In this document: positions 7,958-16,243 of the stretch, piece after piece | Position numbering within the stretch: position 1 is the stretch's first letter | How the letters are laid out: every line of letters begins with the position of its first letter | Assembly: GCA_033764775.1 (NCBI GenBank) | Contig: JANRIQ010000030.1 | Span: 62,001 to 126,000 of the forward strand | Reading direction: 5' to 3' | Length of the DNA: 64,000 nt | DNA from: JAWXCE01 sp033764775 | GTDB lineage: Bacteria > Pseudomonadota > Alphaproteobacteria > Rhizobiales > Rhodomicrobiaceae | Program-made: the position numbers and the translations under genes | Notes under the pieces: model-generated | Told to the model about the DNA's origin: nothing | Seen by the model: the letters and a program-made list of their open reading frames with translations, nothing else | Databases searched by the model: none

Positions 7958-9294
7958 CGCCGCCGCGCCCCAGCCCCCCGCAGATTCGACTTCTTGATCA
8001 GGCTTTCATACTGATGCGCGAGCAGGTGGCTCTGCACCTGAGATATTGTATCCATCGTCACGCTGACCACAATCAGCAATGAGGTGCCGCCGAAATAGAA
8101 CGGCACGGCGGCCTGGGTGCGCAACAGTTCCGGCAGGATGCAGACCACCGCCAGATAGGCCGCGCCCACAACGGTGATGCGGGTCAGCACATAATCGATG
8201 TGCTCCGCCGTGCGCTCGCCCGGGCGGATGCCGGGGATGAAGCCGCCGTGCTGCTTCAGATTGTCCGCCGTGTCCTTTGGGTTGAACACGATCGCCGTGT
8301 AGAAAAACGCGAAGAACACGATGAGCAGCACATAGAGGATGATGTACCACTCGCCGCCCGGTTGCAGCCGGTTGGTGATCGCGGTCAGCCATTCCGGGCC
8401 GGCGTCGCCCGAGAAGCTGACGGCGGTCAGCGGCAAGACCAGCAGCGACGACGCGAAGATCGGCGGAATGACGCCCGACGTGTTGAGTTTGAGCGGGAGA
8501 TAGGTGCTCTCGCCCTGGAATTGCCGATTGCCGATCTGCCGTTTCGGATACTGGATGAGCAGACGGCGCTGGGCCCGCTCCATGAACACGATGAAGGCGA
8601 TGACGAGCACGGCCATGACCGCGAGGCCGATGATCAGCATCGCCGACAGCGCGCCCTTGCGCCCCAGTTCGAGCGTGCCGGCGATGGCGCCAGGCAACTC
8701 AGCCGCGATGCCAGCGAAAATGATGAGCGAGATGCCGTTGCCGACGCCGCGCGCCGTGATCTGCTCCCCGAGCCACATGACGAACATGGTGCCGCCGACA
8801 AGCGTGATCACCGTCGTCGCCTGGAAGAATACGCCCGGTTCCGAAACGACGCCGCGCGCGCTCTCAAGGCCGATGGCGATGCCGTAGGCCTGCAGGGTGG
8901 CCAGCACGACGGTGAGATAGCGCGTGTACTGGTTGATCTGCTTCCGGCCGGACTCGCCCTCCTTTTTCAGCGCCTCGAGGGTCGGCGAGACCGTCGTCAT
9001 GAGCTGGATGATGATTGAGGCCGAGATATAGGGCATGATGTTCAAGGCAAAGATCGCCATCCGGCCGACAGCCCCGCCGGAAAACATGTTGAACATGCCG
9101 AGGATGCTGTTCTGCTGCTGCTGGACCAGGTCGGCCAGCGCCTCCGGATTGATGCCGGGTATGGGGATATAGGTGCCCAGGCGGAAAATCAGCAAAGCGC
9201 CCAGCGTGAACCACAGGCGCTTTTTCAGCTCCTCGGCCTTGGCGAAGGACGAGAAGTTCAGGTTTCTGGCCAATTGCTCGGCGGCTGACACCAT
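7954..9294 (-). CDS. secY: protein translocase subunit SecY
   Basis: A 446-residue core channel of the Sec translocon with ten predicted transmembrane helices. The plug and lateral-gate region (GGAVGRMAIFALNIMPYISASIIIQL) and the conserved cytoplasmic loop ERAQRRLLIQYPKRQ that contacts SecA and ribosomes are visible. It lies in the spc operon between rplO and adk; a 155-base gap separates it from rplO, larger than elsewhere in the run. Confidence 0.98.
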   Translation of the reverse strand: MVSAAEQLARNLNFSSFAKAEELKKRLWFTLGALLIFRLGTYIPIPGINPEALADLVQQQQNSILGMFNMFSGGAVGRMAIFALNIMPYISASIIIQLMTTVSPTLEALKKEGESGRKQINQYTRYLTVVLATLQAYGIAIGLESARGVVSEPGVFFQATTVITLVGGTMFVMWLGEQITARGVGNGISLIIFAGIAAELPGAIAGTLELGRKGALSAMLIIGLAVMAVLVIAFIVFMERAQRRLLIQYPKRQIGNRQFQGESTYLPLKLNTSGVIPPIFASSLLVLPLTAVSFSGDAGPEWLTAITNRLQPGGEWYIILYVLLIVFFAFFYTAIVFNPKDTADNLKQHGGFIPGIRPGERTAEHIDYVLTRITVVGAAYLAVVCILPELLRTQAAVPFYFGGTSLLIVVSVTMDTISQVQSHLLAHQYESLIKKSNLRGAGARRR

Positions 9295-9449
9295 AGTCCG
9301 TACACTCCGGGGCGATTGACCCAGCCGTTTCGTCGGCCAGGCGGTTCGCGATGGGCGATGGGCGCGGAGGATCGCCCTGTGATCCGCGCCTGTTGTCTTA
9401 ACACTTTTTCCGGAGGCGCGCCACGCGGCTTACCGGGCCGCGCGTGGCC

Positions 9450-9986
9450 TCAGGCGCGCTTCTCGGCCGCCGCCTTCTTGCGCAATCCCTTCTTGCCGAG
9501 AGGCGCGCCCTCCTCGGGCTGCTTGCCCGCGAGGACGATGCGCACCGAACCGCCCGCGGCCTCCACCGCTTTCACCGCGGATGCGGAGGCGCCCGCCACC
9601 TCGAACGTCACCGCGCGGGTGATCTCACCGTCGCCCAGGAGGCGCACGCCATCGCGAACGCGGCGCACCAGCCCCGAGGCGACGAGCGCCTCGCCGTTCA
9701 CCTCGCCGCCCACGTCGAGACGGCCGGCGTCGATCGCGGCCTGCACCTCGCCGATGTTGACGGCCACGAAACGGCGGCGCAGCACGTTGGTGAAGCCGCG
9801 CTTCGGCAGGCGCATGTGGATGGGCATCTGCCCGCCCTCAAACCCCTTGATGGCGACGCCCGAGCGCGCTTTCTGCCCCTTGACGCCGCGCCCGGCGGTC
9901 TTGCCCTTGCCCGAGCCGATGCCCCGCCCGGCGCGTTTGCGATCCGGCGACGAGCCGGGGTTGTCGCGTAGTTCGTTTAGCCTCAT
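9450..9986 (-). CDS. rplO: 50S ribosomal protein L15
   Basis: A 178-residue L15 beginning MRLNELRDNPGSSPDRKRAGRGIGSGKGKT, the family N-terminus. It is longer than the usual 145-160 residues because of a Lys/Ala/Arg-rich C-terminal tail (EGAPLGKKGLRKKAAAEKRA), which may contact rRNA. Spc operon, 52 bases after rpmD. Confidence 0.96.
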   Translation of the reverse strand: MRLNELRDNPGSSPDRKRAGRGIGSGKGKTAGRGVKGQKARSGVAIKGFEGGQMPIHMRLPKRGFTNVLRRRFVAVNIGEVQAAIDAGRLDVGGEVNGEALVASGLVRRVRDGVRLLGDGEITRAVTFEVAGASASAVKAVEAAGGSVRIVLAGKQPEEGAPLGKKGLRKKAAAEKRA

Positions 9987-10038
9987 GGCCTTTTTCCTTC
10001 ATCGCGAGCGCTCGCCGAGGCGGCGCTCAAGCCTTATG

Positions 10039-10245
10039 TCAGCGTTTCTCGCTATCCTCGACGATGCGCACCATGTGCTTGACCTTCTCGATCATGCCGC
10101 GCACGCACGGGTTGTCCGGCACTTCGCGCCGTCGGTGCATCTTGTTCAGGCCCAGGCCGATCAGCGTCTCGCGCTGCTTGTACGGGCGGCGGATGGGCGA
10201 GCCGATCTGCTCGATGACGATGGTCTTTTTCGGCGCGTCGGCCAT
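10039..10245 (-). CDS. rpmD: 50S ribosomal protein L30
   Basis: A 68-residue L30 with the core QIGSPIRRPYKQRETLIGLGLNKMHR and the family C-terminal helix (RGMIEKVKHMVRIVE). Spc operon, 24 bases after rpsE. Confidence 0.97.
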   Translation of the reverse strand: MADAPKKTIVIEQIGSPIRRPYKQRETLIGLGLNKMHRRREVPDNPCVRGMIEKVKHMVRIVEDSEKR

Positions 10246-10269
10246 GGTTTCGTCCCTCTCGATCTCTGC

Positions 10270-10854
10270 TTAGACGTCCGCGCCGGCGGTCGCGCCCTGG
10301 CCTTCGGCGCCGTCGCGACGGCGCGAGACGATCTCGCTCACTTTCTTGCCGCGGCGGGCGGCGACGCCCCTCGGGCTGTCCTCGCGTTTGAGCGCGTTGA
10401 ACGTCGCGTGCACCATGTTGTAGGGGTTCGATGTGCCCATGGACTTCGCCACCACGTCCTGAATGCCGAGCGTCTCGAACACGGCGCGCATCGGACCGCC
10501 CGCGATGATGCCCGTGCCCGGAGGCGCCGCGCGCAGGATCACGCGGCCGGCGCCGTGCTGGCCGCGCACGTCGTGGTGCAGCGTACGGCCCTCGCGCAAC
10601 GGCACGCGGATCATGTTGCGCTTGGCGGACTCGGTCGCCTTGCGGATGGCGTCCGGCACTTCGCGCGCCTTGCCATGGCCGAAGCCGACGCGGCCCTTCT
10701 GGTCTCCGAGCACGACGAGCGCGGCGAACGCAAAGCGACGACCGCCCTTCACCACCTTGGCGACGCGGTTGATATGCACCAGCTTATCCAGGAACTCGCT
10801 GTCGCGTTCTTCCCTGTCCTTGTTGTCGCGACGGTCGCGCTGCTCTCTGGCCAC
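10270..10854 (-). CDS. rpsE: 30S ribosomal protein S5
   Basis: A 194-residue S5. The N-terminal dsRNA-binding region (LDKLVHINRVAKVVKGGRR) and the C-terminal domain (GTGIIAGGPMRAVFE, SNPYNMVHATFNALK) are intact. The first 16 residues are unusually charged (MAREQRDRRDNKDREE), an extension often seen in Alphaproteobacteria. S5 controls decoding accuracy at the A site. Spc operon. Confidence 0.98.
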   Translation of the reverse strand: MAREQRDRRDNKDREERDSEFLDKLVHINRVAKVVKGGRRFAFAALVVLGDQKGRVGFGHGKAREVPDAIRKATESAKRNMIRVPLREGRTLHHDVRGQHGAGRVILRAAPPGTGIIAGGPMRAVFETLGIQDVVAKSMGTSNPYNMVHATFNALKREDSPRGVAARRGKKVSEIVSRRRDGAEGQGATAGADV

Positions 10855-10901
10855 GGTCGAATACCTTTCCTAAAGTCTCTGCGGCGCCTCAGCGCCAAAC
10901 C

Positions 10902-11261
10902 TTAAAAGTTGAGGCCGCCTTCGCGTGCGGCGTCGGCCAGAGCTTTCACCCGGCCGTGATAGACATAACCGCCGCGATCGAACACCACCTCGGTCACGCC
11001 CGCTTCGAGGGCGCGCTTGGCCACGAGCTTGCCGATTTCAGCGGCCGCCGTCACGTCTGCGCCCTTCGGCAGTGTGGAGCGCACATCCTTCTCAAGGCTC
11101 GACGCCGAGGCGATCGTATGCCCTTTCGCGTCGTCGATCACCTGCGCGTAGATGTGCTTCGATGACCGGAAGACGCTCAGCCGCGGGCGATCGGACACCT
11201 TGCGAATGTTGCGCCGCACCCGGGCCTTGCGCTTATCGATTTGTGATTTCGCATGCGCCAT
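10902..11261 (-). CDS. rplR: 50S ribosomal protein L18
   Basis: A 119-residue L18 that binds 5S rRNA, with the basic N-terminus (KRKARVRRNIRKVSDRPRLSVFRSSKHIYAQ) and C-terminal VVFDRGGYVYHGRVKALADAAREGGLNF typical of the family. Two bases separate it from rplF; the spc operon continues to rpsE. Confidence 0.98.
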   Translation of the reverse strand: MAHAKSQIDKRKARVRRNIRKVSDRPRLSVFRSSKHIYAQVIDDAKGHTIASASSLEKDVRSTLPKGADVTAAAEIGKLVAKRALEAGVTEVVFDRGGYVYHGRVKALADAAREGGLNF

Positions 11262-11263
11262 GG

Positions 11264-11800
11264 CTATTTTTTCTTGCCTTCCTTGCGGTAGATGAACTCG
11301 CCCGCATATTTCACGCCCTTGCCCTGATACGGCTCCGGACCGCGATATTTGCGGATTTCAGCGGCGATCTGGCCGACCTTATCCTTCTCGATCCCCGAGA
11401 TGATGATCTCGGTCGGCTTCGGCACCTGCACGGTGATGCCGTCCGGGATGGGGTGGATGATCTCGTGGCTGTAGCCCAGTTGCAGCTGCAGTTCGCGCGG
11501 GCTTTTCAGCGCGGCGCGGTAGCCTACGCCGTTGATCTCAAGATTCTTGGTGAAGCCGGTCGTCACGCCGCCCACGAGGTTCTGCACCATCGAGCGGGAC
11601 ATGCCCCACATGGCGCGCGCTTTCTTGCTTTCGTTGCGCGGGGTGACCTGGACGCCGGCTTCGCCGAGCTCCACCGACACGTCGTCGACAAGGGTTAGCG
11701 ACAGTTCGCCCTTGGCGCCCTTCACCGTGACGGTCTGCCCTTCCACCTTGGCCGTGACGCCCTTTGGCAGCGGCACCGGCTTTTTTCCAATCCGAGACAT
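11264..11800 (-). CDS. rplF: 50S ribosomal protein L6
   Basis: A 178-residue L6 near the factor-binding site. The start is ATG at 11800 (MSRIGKKPVPLPKGV), the conserved N-terminus; a frame to 11866 would overlap rpsH and adds unrelated residues. Two repeated L6 folds and the C-terminal YRGPEPYQGKGVKY motif are present. Spc operon. Confidence 0.98.
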   Translation of the reverse strand: MSRIGKKPVPLPKGVTAKVEGQTVTVKGAKGELSLTLVDDVSVELGEAGVQVTPRNESKKARAMWGMSRSMVQNLVGGVTTGFTKNLEINGVGYRAALKSPRELQLQLGYSHEIIHPIPDGITVQVPKPTEIIISGIEKDKVGQIAAEIRKYRGPEPYQGKGVKYAGEFIYRKEGKKK

Positions 11801-11831
11801 GCGGTCAGTCCTCAACAATTTCCATGGCGCG

Positions 11832-12230
11832 CTAGAATACGCTGCATAGCACTTCGCCGCCCACATTCTCCATGCGGGCGCGGCTGTCCGACATGACGCC
11901 CTTGGGCGTGGAGAGTATCGAGACGCCGAGGCCGTTCGAGACGATGGGCAAATCCTTCACCGACGAATACACGCGCCGACCGGGCGTCGAAATCCGTTTG
12001 ATCTCGCGGATGACCGGCTGGCCGTCGTAATATTTCAGCTCGATTTCGAACTGCGGCGCGCTGCCCGCATGCTCGACCTCGAAATAGCCGCGGATATAGC
12101 CCTCGTCCTTCAGCACGTCGAGGACGCGGGCGCGCAGTTTGGAGGCCGGCGTCGTCACCTTGGGCCGATTGCGCATCTGCGCGTTGCGGATGCGGGTCAG
12201 CATATCGCCGAGCGGATCAGATATGGTCAT
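11832..12230 (-). CDS. rpsH: 30S ribosomal protein S8
   Basis: A 132-residue S8 with N-terminal DPLGDMLTRIRNAQ and C-terminal GLGVSILSTPKGVMSDSRAR, the 16S central-domain binding motif; S8 is the classical translational autoregulator of spc operons. It lies 12 bases after rpsN. Confidence 0.98.
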   Translation of the reverse strand: MTISDPLGDMLTRIRNAQMRNRPKVTTPASKLRARVLDVLKDEGYIRGYFEVEHAGSAPQFEIELKYYDGQPVIREIKRISTPGRRVYSSVKDLPIVSNGLGVSILSTPKGVMSDSRARMENVGGEVLCSVF

Positions 12231-12242
12231 TCCGTTCCCCTC

Positions 12243-12548
12243 CTACCAGCTCGACTTGACCATGCCCGGGATGAGGCCGTTCGACCCCAGGTCGCGCAGA
12301 GCGATCCGCGACATGCGCAGCTTGCGGTAATAGCCCCGCGCCCGGCCGGTGAGCTCGCAGCGGTTGTGAACCCGCGTCTGCGAACCGTTGCGCGGCAGGG
12401 CGGCGAGCTTCAGCGTGGCGGAAAAGCGCTCGTCCATGGGCCGCGTCTTGTCCATCGCAATCGCCTTCAAAGCCTTGCGTTTGGCCGCGTCTCGTTTGCT
12501 CATCCGGCGGCGCTTCAGGTCGCGCTCGATCATGCTTGTCTTCGCCAT
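12243..12548 (-). CDS. rpsN: 30S ribosomal protein S14
   Basis: A 101-residue S14 of the zinc-free (C-minus) type: no CxxC pairs. It carries the conserved RCELTGRARGYYRKLRMSRIALRDLGSNGLIPGMVKSSW region. Spc operon between rplE and rpsH. Confidence 0.98.
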   Translation of the reverse strand: MAKTSMIERDLKRRRMSKRDAAKRKALKAIAMDKTRPMDERFSATLKLAALPRNGSQTRVHNRCELTGRARGYYRKLRMSRIALRDLGSNGLIPGMVKSSW

Positions 12549-12563
12549 CGTCGTCTCCGCCCG

Positions 12564-13151
12564 TCAGCTCTTGAACGGGAAATTGAAGTGTTTCAAAAGC
12601 GCGCGCGCTTCGTCGTCCGTCGTCGCGGTCGTGCACACGATGATGTCCATGCCCCAGATCTGGTCGACTTTGTCATAGTCGATCTCGGGGAACACGATGT
12701 GCTCCTTCAAGCCGCAGGCATAGTTGCCGCGTCCGTCGAAGCTTTTCGGGTTGAGGCCGCGAAAGTCCTTCACCCGCGGCAGCGCGATGGTGATGAAACG
12801 GTCGAGGAACTCGTACATCCGGTTTTTGCGCAACGTGACCTTGCAGCCGATGGGCATGCCGTCGCGCAGCTTGAAGGTCGCAATCGACTTGCGCGACCGC
12901 GTGAGCACCGGCTTTTGCCCGGCGATCAGGCTGAGGTCGCGCGCAGCGCTGTCGGCCTTTTTCTTGTCGTTCACCGCCTCGCCCACGCCCATGTTGAGCA
13001 CGATTTTCTCAAGGGCGGGCACGCGCATGACGTTGTCGTAATTAAACTCTTTCGCCATCGCGGCGCGGATTTGGTCGTTGTAAAGCCGTTTGAGGCGCGG
13101 CACGTAAGCGTCCGCAGACCGCGGCGTTCCCGGCGTCGATCCATCAGCCAT
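12564..13151 (-). CDS. rplE: 50S ribosomal protein L5
   Basis: A 195-residue L5 that binds 5S rRNA and contacts P-site tRNA. The start is ATG at 13151 (MADGSTPGTPRSADAYVPRL), overlapping the rplX stop by eight bases; an upstream frame to 13196 would overlap rplX more deeply. VPALEKIVLNMGVGEA and GMDIIVCTTATTDDEARALL are typical. Spc operon. Confidence 0.97.
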   Translation of the reverse strand: MADGSTPGTPRSADAYVPRLKRLYNDQIRAAMAKEFNYDNVMRVPALEKIVLNMGVGEAVNDKKKADSAARDLSLIAGQKPVLTRSRKSIATFKLRDGMPIGCKVTLRKNRMYEFLDRFITIALPRVKDFRGLNPKSFDGRGNYACGLKEHIVFPEIDYDKVDQIWGMDIIVCTTATTDDEARALLKHFNFPFKS

Positions 13152-13461
13152 CGATCGTTTCTCCCGAGCGCTTGGCGAACCGCACCTTGCGCCCATCGTC
13201 CAAAATTTTAAAGCCCACGCGCGTCGGCTCGCCGTCCTTCGGATCCTCCACCGCGATGTTCGACAAGTGGATCGGACCTTCCTTGGAGATGACGCCGCCC
13301 TCGCTCTTGGCGGATTGCTTGGTGTGGCGTTTGATCATGTTCACGCCTTGCACGAAGGCGCGATCCTCCTTGGGCTCCACGCGCAAGACTTCGCCGCGCT
13401 TGCCCTTGTCGCGGCCGGCGAGCACGACGACCTTGTCGCCTTTGCGGATTTTCGCGGCCAT
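13144..13461 (-). CDS. rplX: 50S ribosomal protein L24
   Basis: A 105-residue L24, an early assembly initiator of the large subunit. The KOW motif (KGDKVVVLAGRDKGKRGEVLRV) is at residues 7-28. The start codon directly abuts the rplN stop. Spc operon. Confidence 0.98.
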   Translation of the reverse strand: MAAKIRKGDKVVVLAGRDKGKRGEVLRVEPKEDRAFVQGVNMIKRHTKQSAKSEGGVISKEGPIHLSNIAVEDPKDGEPTRVGFKILDDGRKVRFAKRSGETIDG

Positions 13462-13830
13462 CTAGAGCACCTCCGGGGCGAGGCTGATGATCTTCATGTG
13501 GCTCTTGGCGCGCAACTCGCGCGGCACGGGGCCGAAGATGCGCGTGCCGATCGGCTCTTTCTGGTTGTTCACCAGCACCGCCGCGTTCTTGTCGAAGCGG
13601 ATGATCGAACCGTCCATGCGCCTGACCGGCGTCGCCGTCCGCACCACGACGGCCTTCATCACCTGGCCCTTCTTCACGCGGCCTTTGGGGATCGCCTCTT
13701 TCACGCTGACGACGATGATGTCGCCCACATGCGCGTACCGGCGCTTCGATCCGCCCAGAACCTTGATGCACTGCACCCGGCGGGCGCCGGAATTGTCGGC
13801 GACGTCCAGGTTGGTTTGCATTTGTATCAT
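13462..13830 (-). CDS. rplN: 50S ribosomal protein L14
   Basis: A 122-residue L14 beginning MIQMQTNLDVADNSGARRVQCIKVLGG and ending in ARELRAKSHMKIISLAPEVL, both signatures of the family. First gene of the spc segment, directly joined to rplX. Confidence 0.98.
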   Translation of the reverse strand: MIQMQTNLDVADNSGARRVQCIKVLGGSKRRYAHVGDIIVVSVKEAIPKGRVKKGQVMKAVVVRTATPVRRMDGSIIRFDKNAAVLVNNQKEPIGTRIFGPVPRELRAKSHMKIISLAPEVL

Positions 13831-13881
13831 CGCATCATCTTTCCATGCGCGGCTGCAACTGTGCGACCGCTCGACTATTCC

Positions 13882-14127
13882 TCAAGACGCGCCGTCTTCG
13901 CGCGCAAGAACCACCCAGCGCTTGTTCTTGGAGATCGGCGGACACTCCTCGATGCGCACCAATTCCCCTTCCCGAAACACGTTGCCCTCGTCATGGGCGT
14001 GGTATTTCTTGGACAAACGCACGGTCTTCTTCAGAACCGGATGGGTAAGGCGGCGCTCGACCTTCACGACGATCGTCTTGTCGTTCTTGTCGGAGACGAC
14101 CACCCCTTGCAGCACGCGCTTCGGCAT
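13882..14127 (-). CDS. rpsQ: 30S ribosomal protein S17
   Basis: An 81-residue S17, a primary 16S-binding protein, with MPKRVLQGVVVSDKNDKTIVV and the OB-fold core ERRLTHPVLKKTVRLSKKYHAHDE. Last gene of the S10 segment, 51 bases before rplN. Confidence 0.98.
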   Translation of the reverse strand: MPKRVLQGVVVSDKNDKTIVVKVERRLTHPVLKKTVRLSKKYHAHDEGNVFREGELVRIEECPPISKNKRWVVLAREDGAS

Positions 14128-14149
14128 TGTCTTGACCTTCGATCCCCGT

Positions 14150-14344
14150 TTACGCCTGATCGCGCTTCTGGCGCGCCAGCGTCAAAATCCTCGCCACGTC
14201 GCGGCGCACCTGACGCACGCGCGACGTGTTCTCCATCTGCCCAGTCGCCTTCTGGAAGCGCAGGTTGAACTGTTCGCGCTTCAGCTTGATCAACTCGTCC
14301 TGGAGCTGATCGGCGGACAAATCCTTCATCTGTTCGAGCTTCAT
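14150..14344 (-). CDS. rpmC: 50S ribosomal protein L29
   Basis: A 64-residue L29, two antiparallel helices near the exit tunnel (MKLEQMKDLSADQLQDELIK and the RVRQVRRDVARILTLARQK helix). The start is ATG at 14344, eight bases after the rplP stop. The open frame continues far upstream but that part is antisense to none of the conserved sequence and overlaps rplP. Confidence 0.97.
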   Translation of the reverse strand: MKLEQMKDLSADQLQDELIKLKREQFNLRFQKATGQMENTSRVRQVRRDVARILTLARQKRDQA

Positions 14345-14352
14345 CGCCGTTC

Positions 14353-14775
14353 TCACGCTTTCGCTTCGCCGAGCCGCACAACGACGCGCGTCTTGATGGA
14401 CAGCTTGGCCGCGCCAAGACGCAGCGCCTCGCGGGCGGTTTCGTCCGAGACGCCGTCGAGCTCGAAGATGATTCGGCCGGGCTTGATGCGGGCCGCCCAG
14501 AACTCCGGCGAGCCCTTGCCTTTGCCCATCCGCACCTCGGTCGGTTTTTTCGACACCGGCAGGTCGGGGAACACGCGGATCCACACCCGGCCAGCGCGCT
14601 TCATCTGGCGCGTGATGGCGCGGCGGGCGGCTTCGATCTGGCGGGCGGAGACGCGCTCAGGCTCCATCGCCTTCAGGCCGTGGCTGCCGAAATTGAGATC
14701 GGTGCCGCCTTTGGCGTTGCCCTTGAGCCGGCCCTTGAAGGCCTTGCGGAACTTGGTTCGTTTGGGTGACAGCAT
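14353..14775 (-). CDS. rplP: 50S ribosomal protein L16
   Basis: A 140-residue L16 beginning MLSPKRTKFRKAFKGRLKG, with the Arg-rich A-site-facing region (QIEAARRAITRQMKRAGRVWIRVFPDLP). S10 operon between rpsC and rpmC. Confidence 0.98.
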   Translation of the reverse strand: MLSPKRTKFRKAFKGRLKGNAKGGTDLNFGSHGLKAMEPERVSARQIEAARRAITRQMKRAGRVWIRVFPDLPVSKKPTEVRMGKGKGSPEFWAARIKPGRIIFELDGVSDETAREALRLGAAKLSIKTRVVVRLGEAKA

Positions 14776-14796
14776 GGTCTTACATCCAAATCCGTA

Positions 14797-15576
14797 TTAT
14801 TCCCGATCCGCGCCGCGTTCGCGATCGCCGCCGCGGTCGCGGCGGTCGCCGCGCGGCGGCCGATCGTCGTCGCGACGCCCGCGTCCGCCGCCACCGCCGC
14901 CGCCCTCTTGATTTTCAAGCGACAGGCGCTCCTGCGCCATCGGATCGTGCTCGAGGATCTCGCCCTTGAAGATCCACACTTTCAGGCCGATGATGCCGTA
15001 GGCGGTCTCGGCGAGCGCCGTGCCGTAGTCGATATTGGCGCGCAGCGTGTGCAGCGGCACGCGGCCCTCGCGATACCATTCAAGCCGCGCGATCTCCGCC
15101 CCGCCCAGCCGACCCGAGCAGTTGATGCGGATGCCGAGCGCGCCGAGGCGTTGCGCGGATTGCACCGCGCGCTTCATTGCCCGGCGGAAGGCGATGCGGC
15201 GCTCCAGCTGCTGCGCGATGCCTTCGGCGACGAGCGTCGCGTCGATCTCCGGCTTGCGCACCTCGATAATGTTGAGATGCACGTCGGATGCCGTCAGCTT
15301 GGCCAGGTCGCCGCGCAGCTTGTCGATGTCCGAGCCCTTCTTGCCGATCAGGATGCCCGGGCGCGCGCTGTGCACGGTCACGCGGCACTTCTTGTGCGGG
15401 CGTTCGATCACGATCTTGGAGATGCCGGCCTGGCGCCGGTTCTTCATGATGAACTCGCGGATTTTCAGGTCTTCGTGCAAGAGCCGGGCGTAATCGCCGC
15501 GATCAGCGAACCAGCGCGAATCCCACGTGCGGTTGATGCCGAGCCTTAGGCCGATCGGATTGACTTTTTGACCCAT
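14797..15576 (-). CDS. rpsC: 30S ribosomal protein S3 with long charged C-terminal tail
   Basis: A 259-residue S3 at the mRNA entry site. The KH domain (GILIGKKGSDIDKLR) and C-terminal S3 fold are intact. After about residue 215 a low-complexity tail follows (a run of eight glycines interrupted by arginines, then repeated Arg/Asp/Gly units to the end), so it is longer than the roughly 230 residues usual in the family. The start overlaps the rplV stop by one base (TGATG). S10 operon. Confidence 0.98.
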   Translation of the reverse strand: MGQKVNPIGLRLGINRTWDSRWFADRGDYARLLHEDLKIREFIMKNRRQAGISKIVIERPHKKCRVTVHSARPGILIGKKGSDIDKLRGDLAKLTASDVHLNIIEVRKPEIDATLVAEGIAQQLERRIAFRRAMKRAVQSAQRLGALGIRINCSGRLGGAEIARLEWYREGRVPLHTLRANIDYGTALAETAYGIIGLKVWIFKGEILEHDPMAQERLSLENQEGGGGGGGRGRRDDDRPPRGDRRDRGGDRERGADRE

Positions 15577-15956
15577 CAGGCGGTCTCCTCGACTTCGCGC
15601 ACGACCACGGTCAGCTGCGAGAAGGGTTTCAGGATTTTCCCCGTGCGGCCGCGGGCGCGCGGACGGAAGCGCTTCATCACCAGGTTTTTGCCCACATAGG
15701 CTTCAGACACGATGAGGCTGTCCACATCGAGATCGTGGTTGTTCTCGGCGTTGGCGATGGCCGATTGCAGCGTCTTCTTCACGTCCTGGGCGATGCGCTT
15801 GCGCGAAAAGGTGAGTTCGGCGAGCGCCTTGTCCACCTTCTTGCCGCGGATCATGGCGGCGACCAGGTTGAGCTTCTGCGGGCTGACGCGCAACGAGCGG
15901 GCGATGGCCTGCGCTTCGTTCTCCGGCAAACGCCGCTCGGTTTTCGGCTTCGCCAT
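15576..15956 (-). CDS. rplV: 50S ribosomal protein L22
   Basis: A 126-residue L22 whose beta hairpin (FRPRARGRTGKILKPFSQLTVVV) lines the exit tunnel. The N-terminal SLRVSPQKLNLVAAMIRGKKV is conserved. Two bases after rpsS; coupled to rpsC. Confidence 0.98.
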   Translation of the reverse strand: MAKPKTERRLPENEAQAIARSLRVSPQKLNLVAAMIRGKKVDKALAELTFSRKRIAQDVKKTLQSAIANAENNHDLDVDSLIVSEAYVGKNLVMKRFRPRARGRTGKILKPFSQLTVVVREVEETA

Positions 15957-15958
15957 GG

Positions 15959-16237
15959 CTACTTCCTCTTCGCTTTTTTGTCGGCGCCGTGGCCGTAGTA
16001 GGTGCGCGTGGGCGAGAACTCGCCGAACTTGTGGCCGATCATGTCCTCGGTGACGAACACCGGGATGTGCTTCTGGCCGTTGTAAACGCCGAACGTCAGG
16101 CCGACGAATTGCGGCAGGATGGTCGAACGGCGGCTCCAGGTTTTGATCGCCTGGTTCGAGTTTTTCGCGCGCGCGGCGTCCGCCTTTTTCAGCACATGGC
16201 CGTCAACGAATGGGCCTTTCCAAACGGATCGTGTCAT
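15959..16237 (-). CDS. rpsS: 30S ribosomal protein S19
   Basis: A 92-residue S19 of the head, with MTRSVWKGPFVDGHVLKK and KFGEFSPTRTYYGHG. S10 operon, six bases after rplB. Confidence 0.98.
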   Translation of the reverse strand: MTRSVWKGPFVDGHVLKKADAARAKNSNQAIKTWSRRSTILPQFVGLTFGVYNGQKHIPVFVTEDMIGHKFGEFSPTRTYYGHGADKKAKRK

Positions 16238-16243
16238 CTTGCC

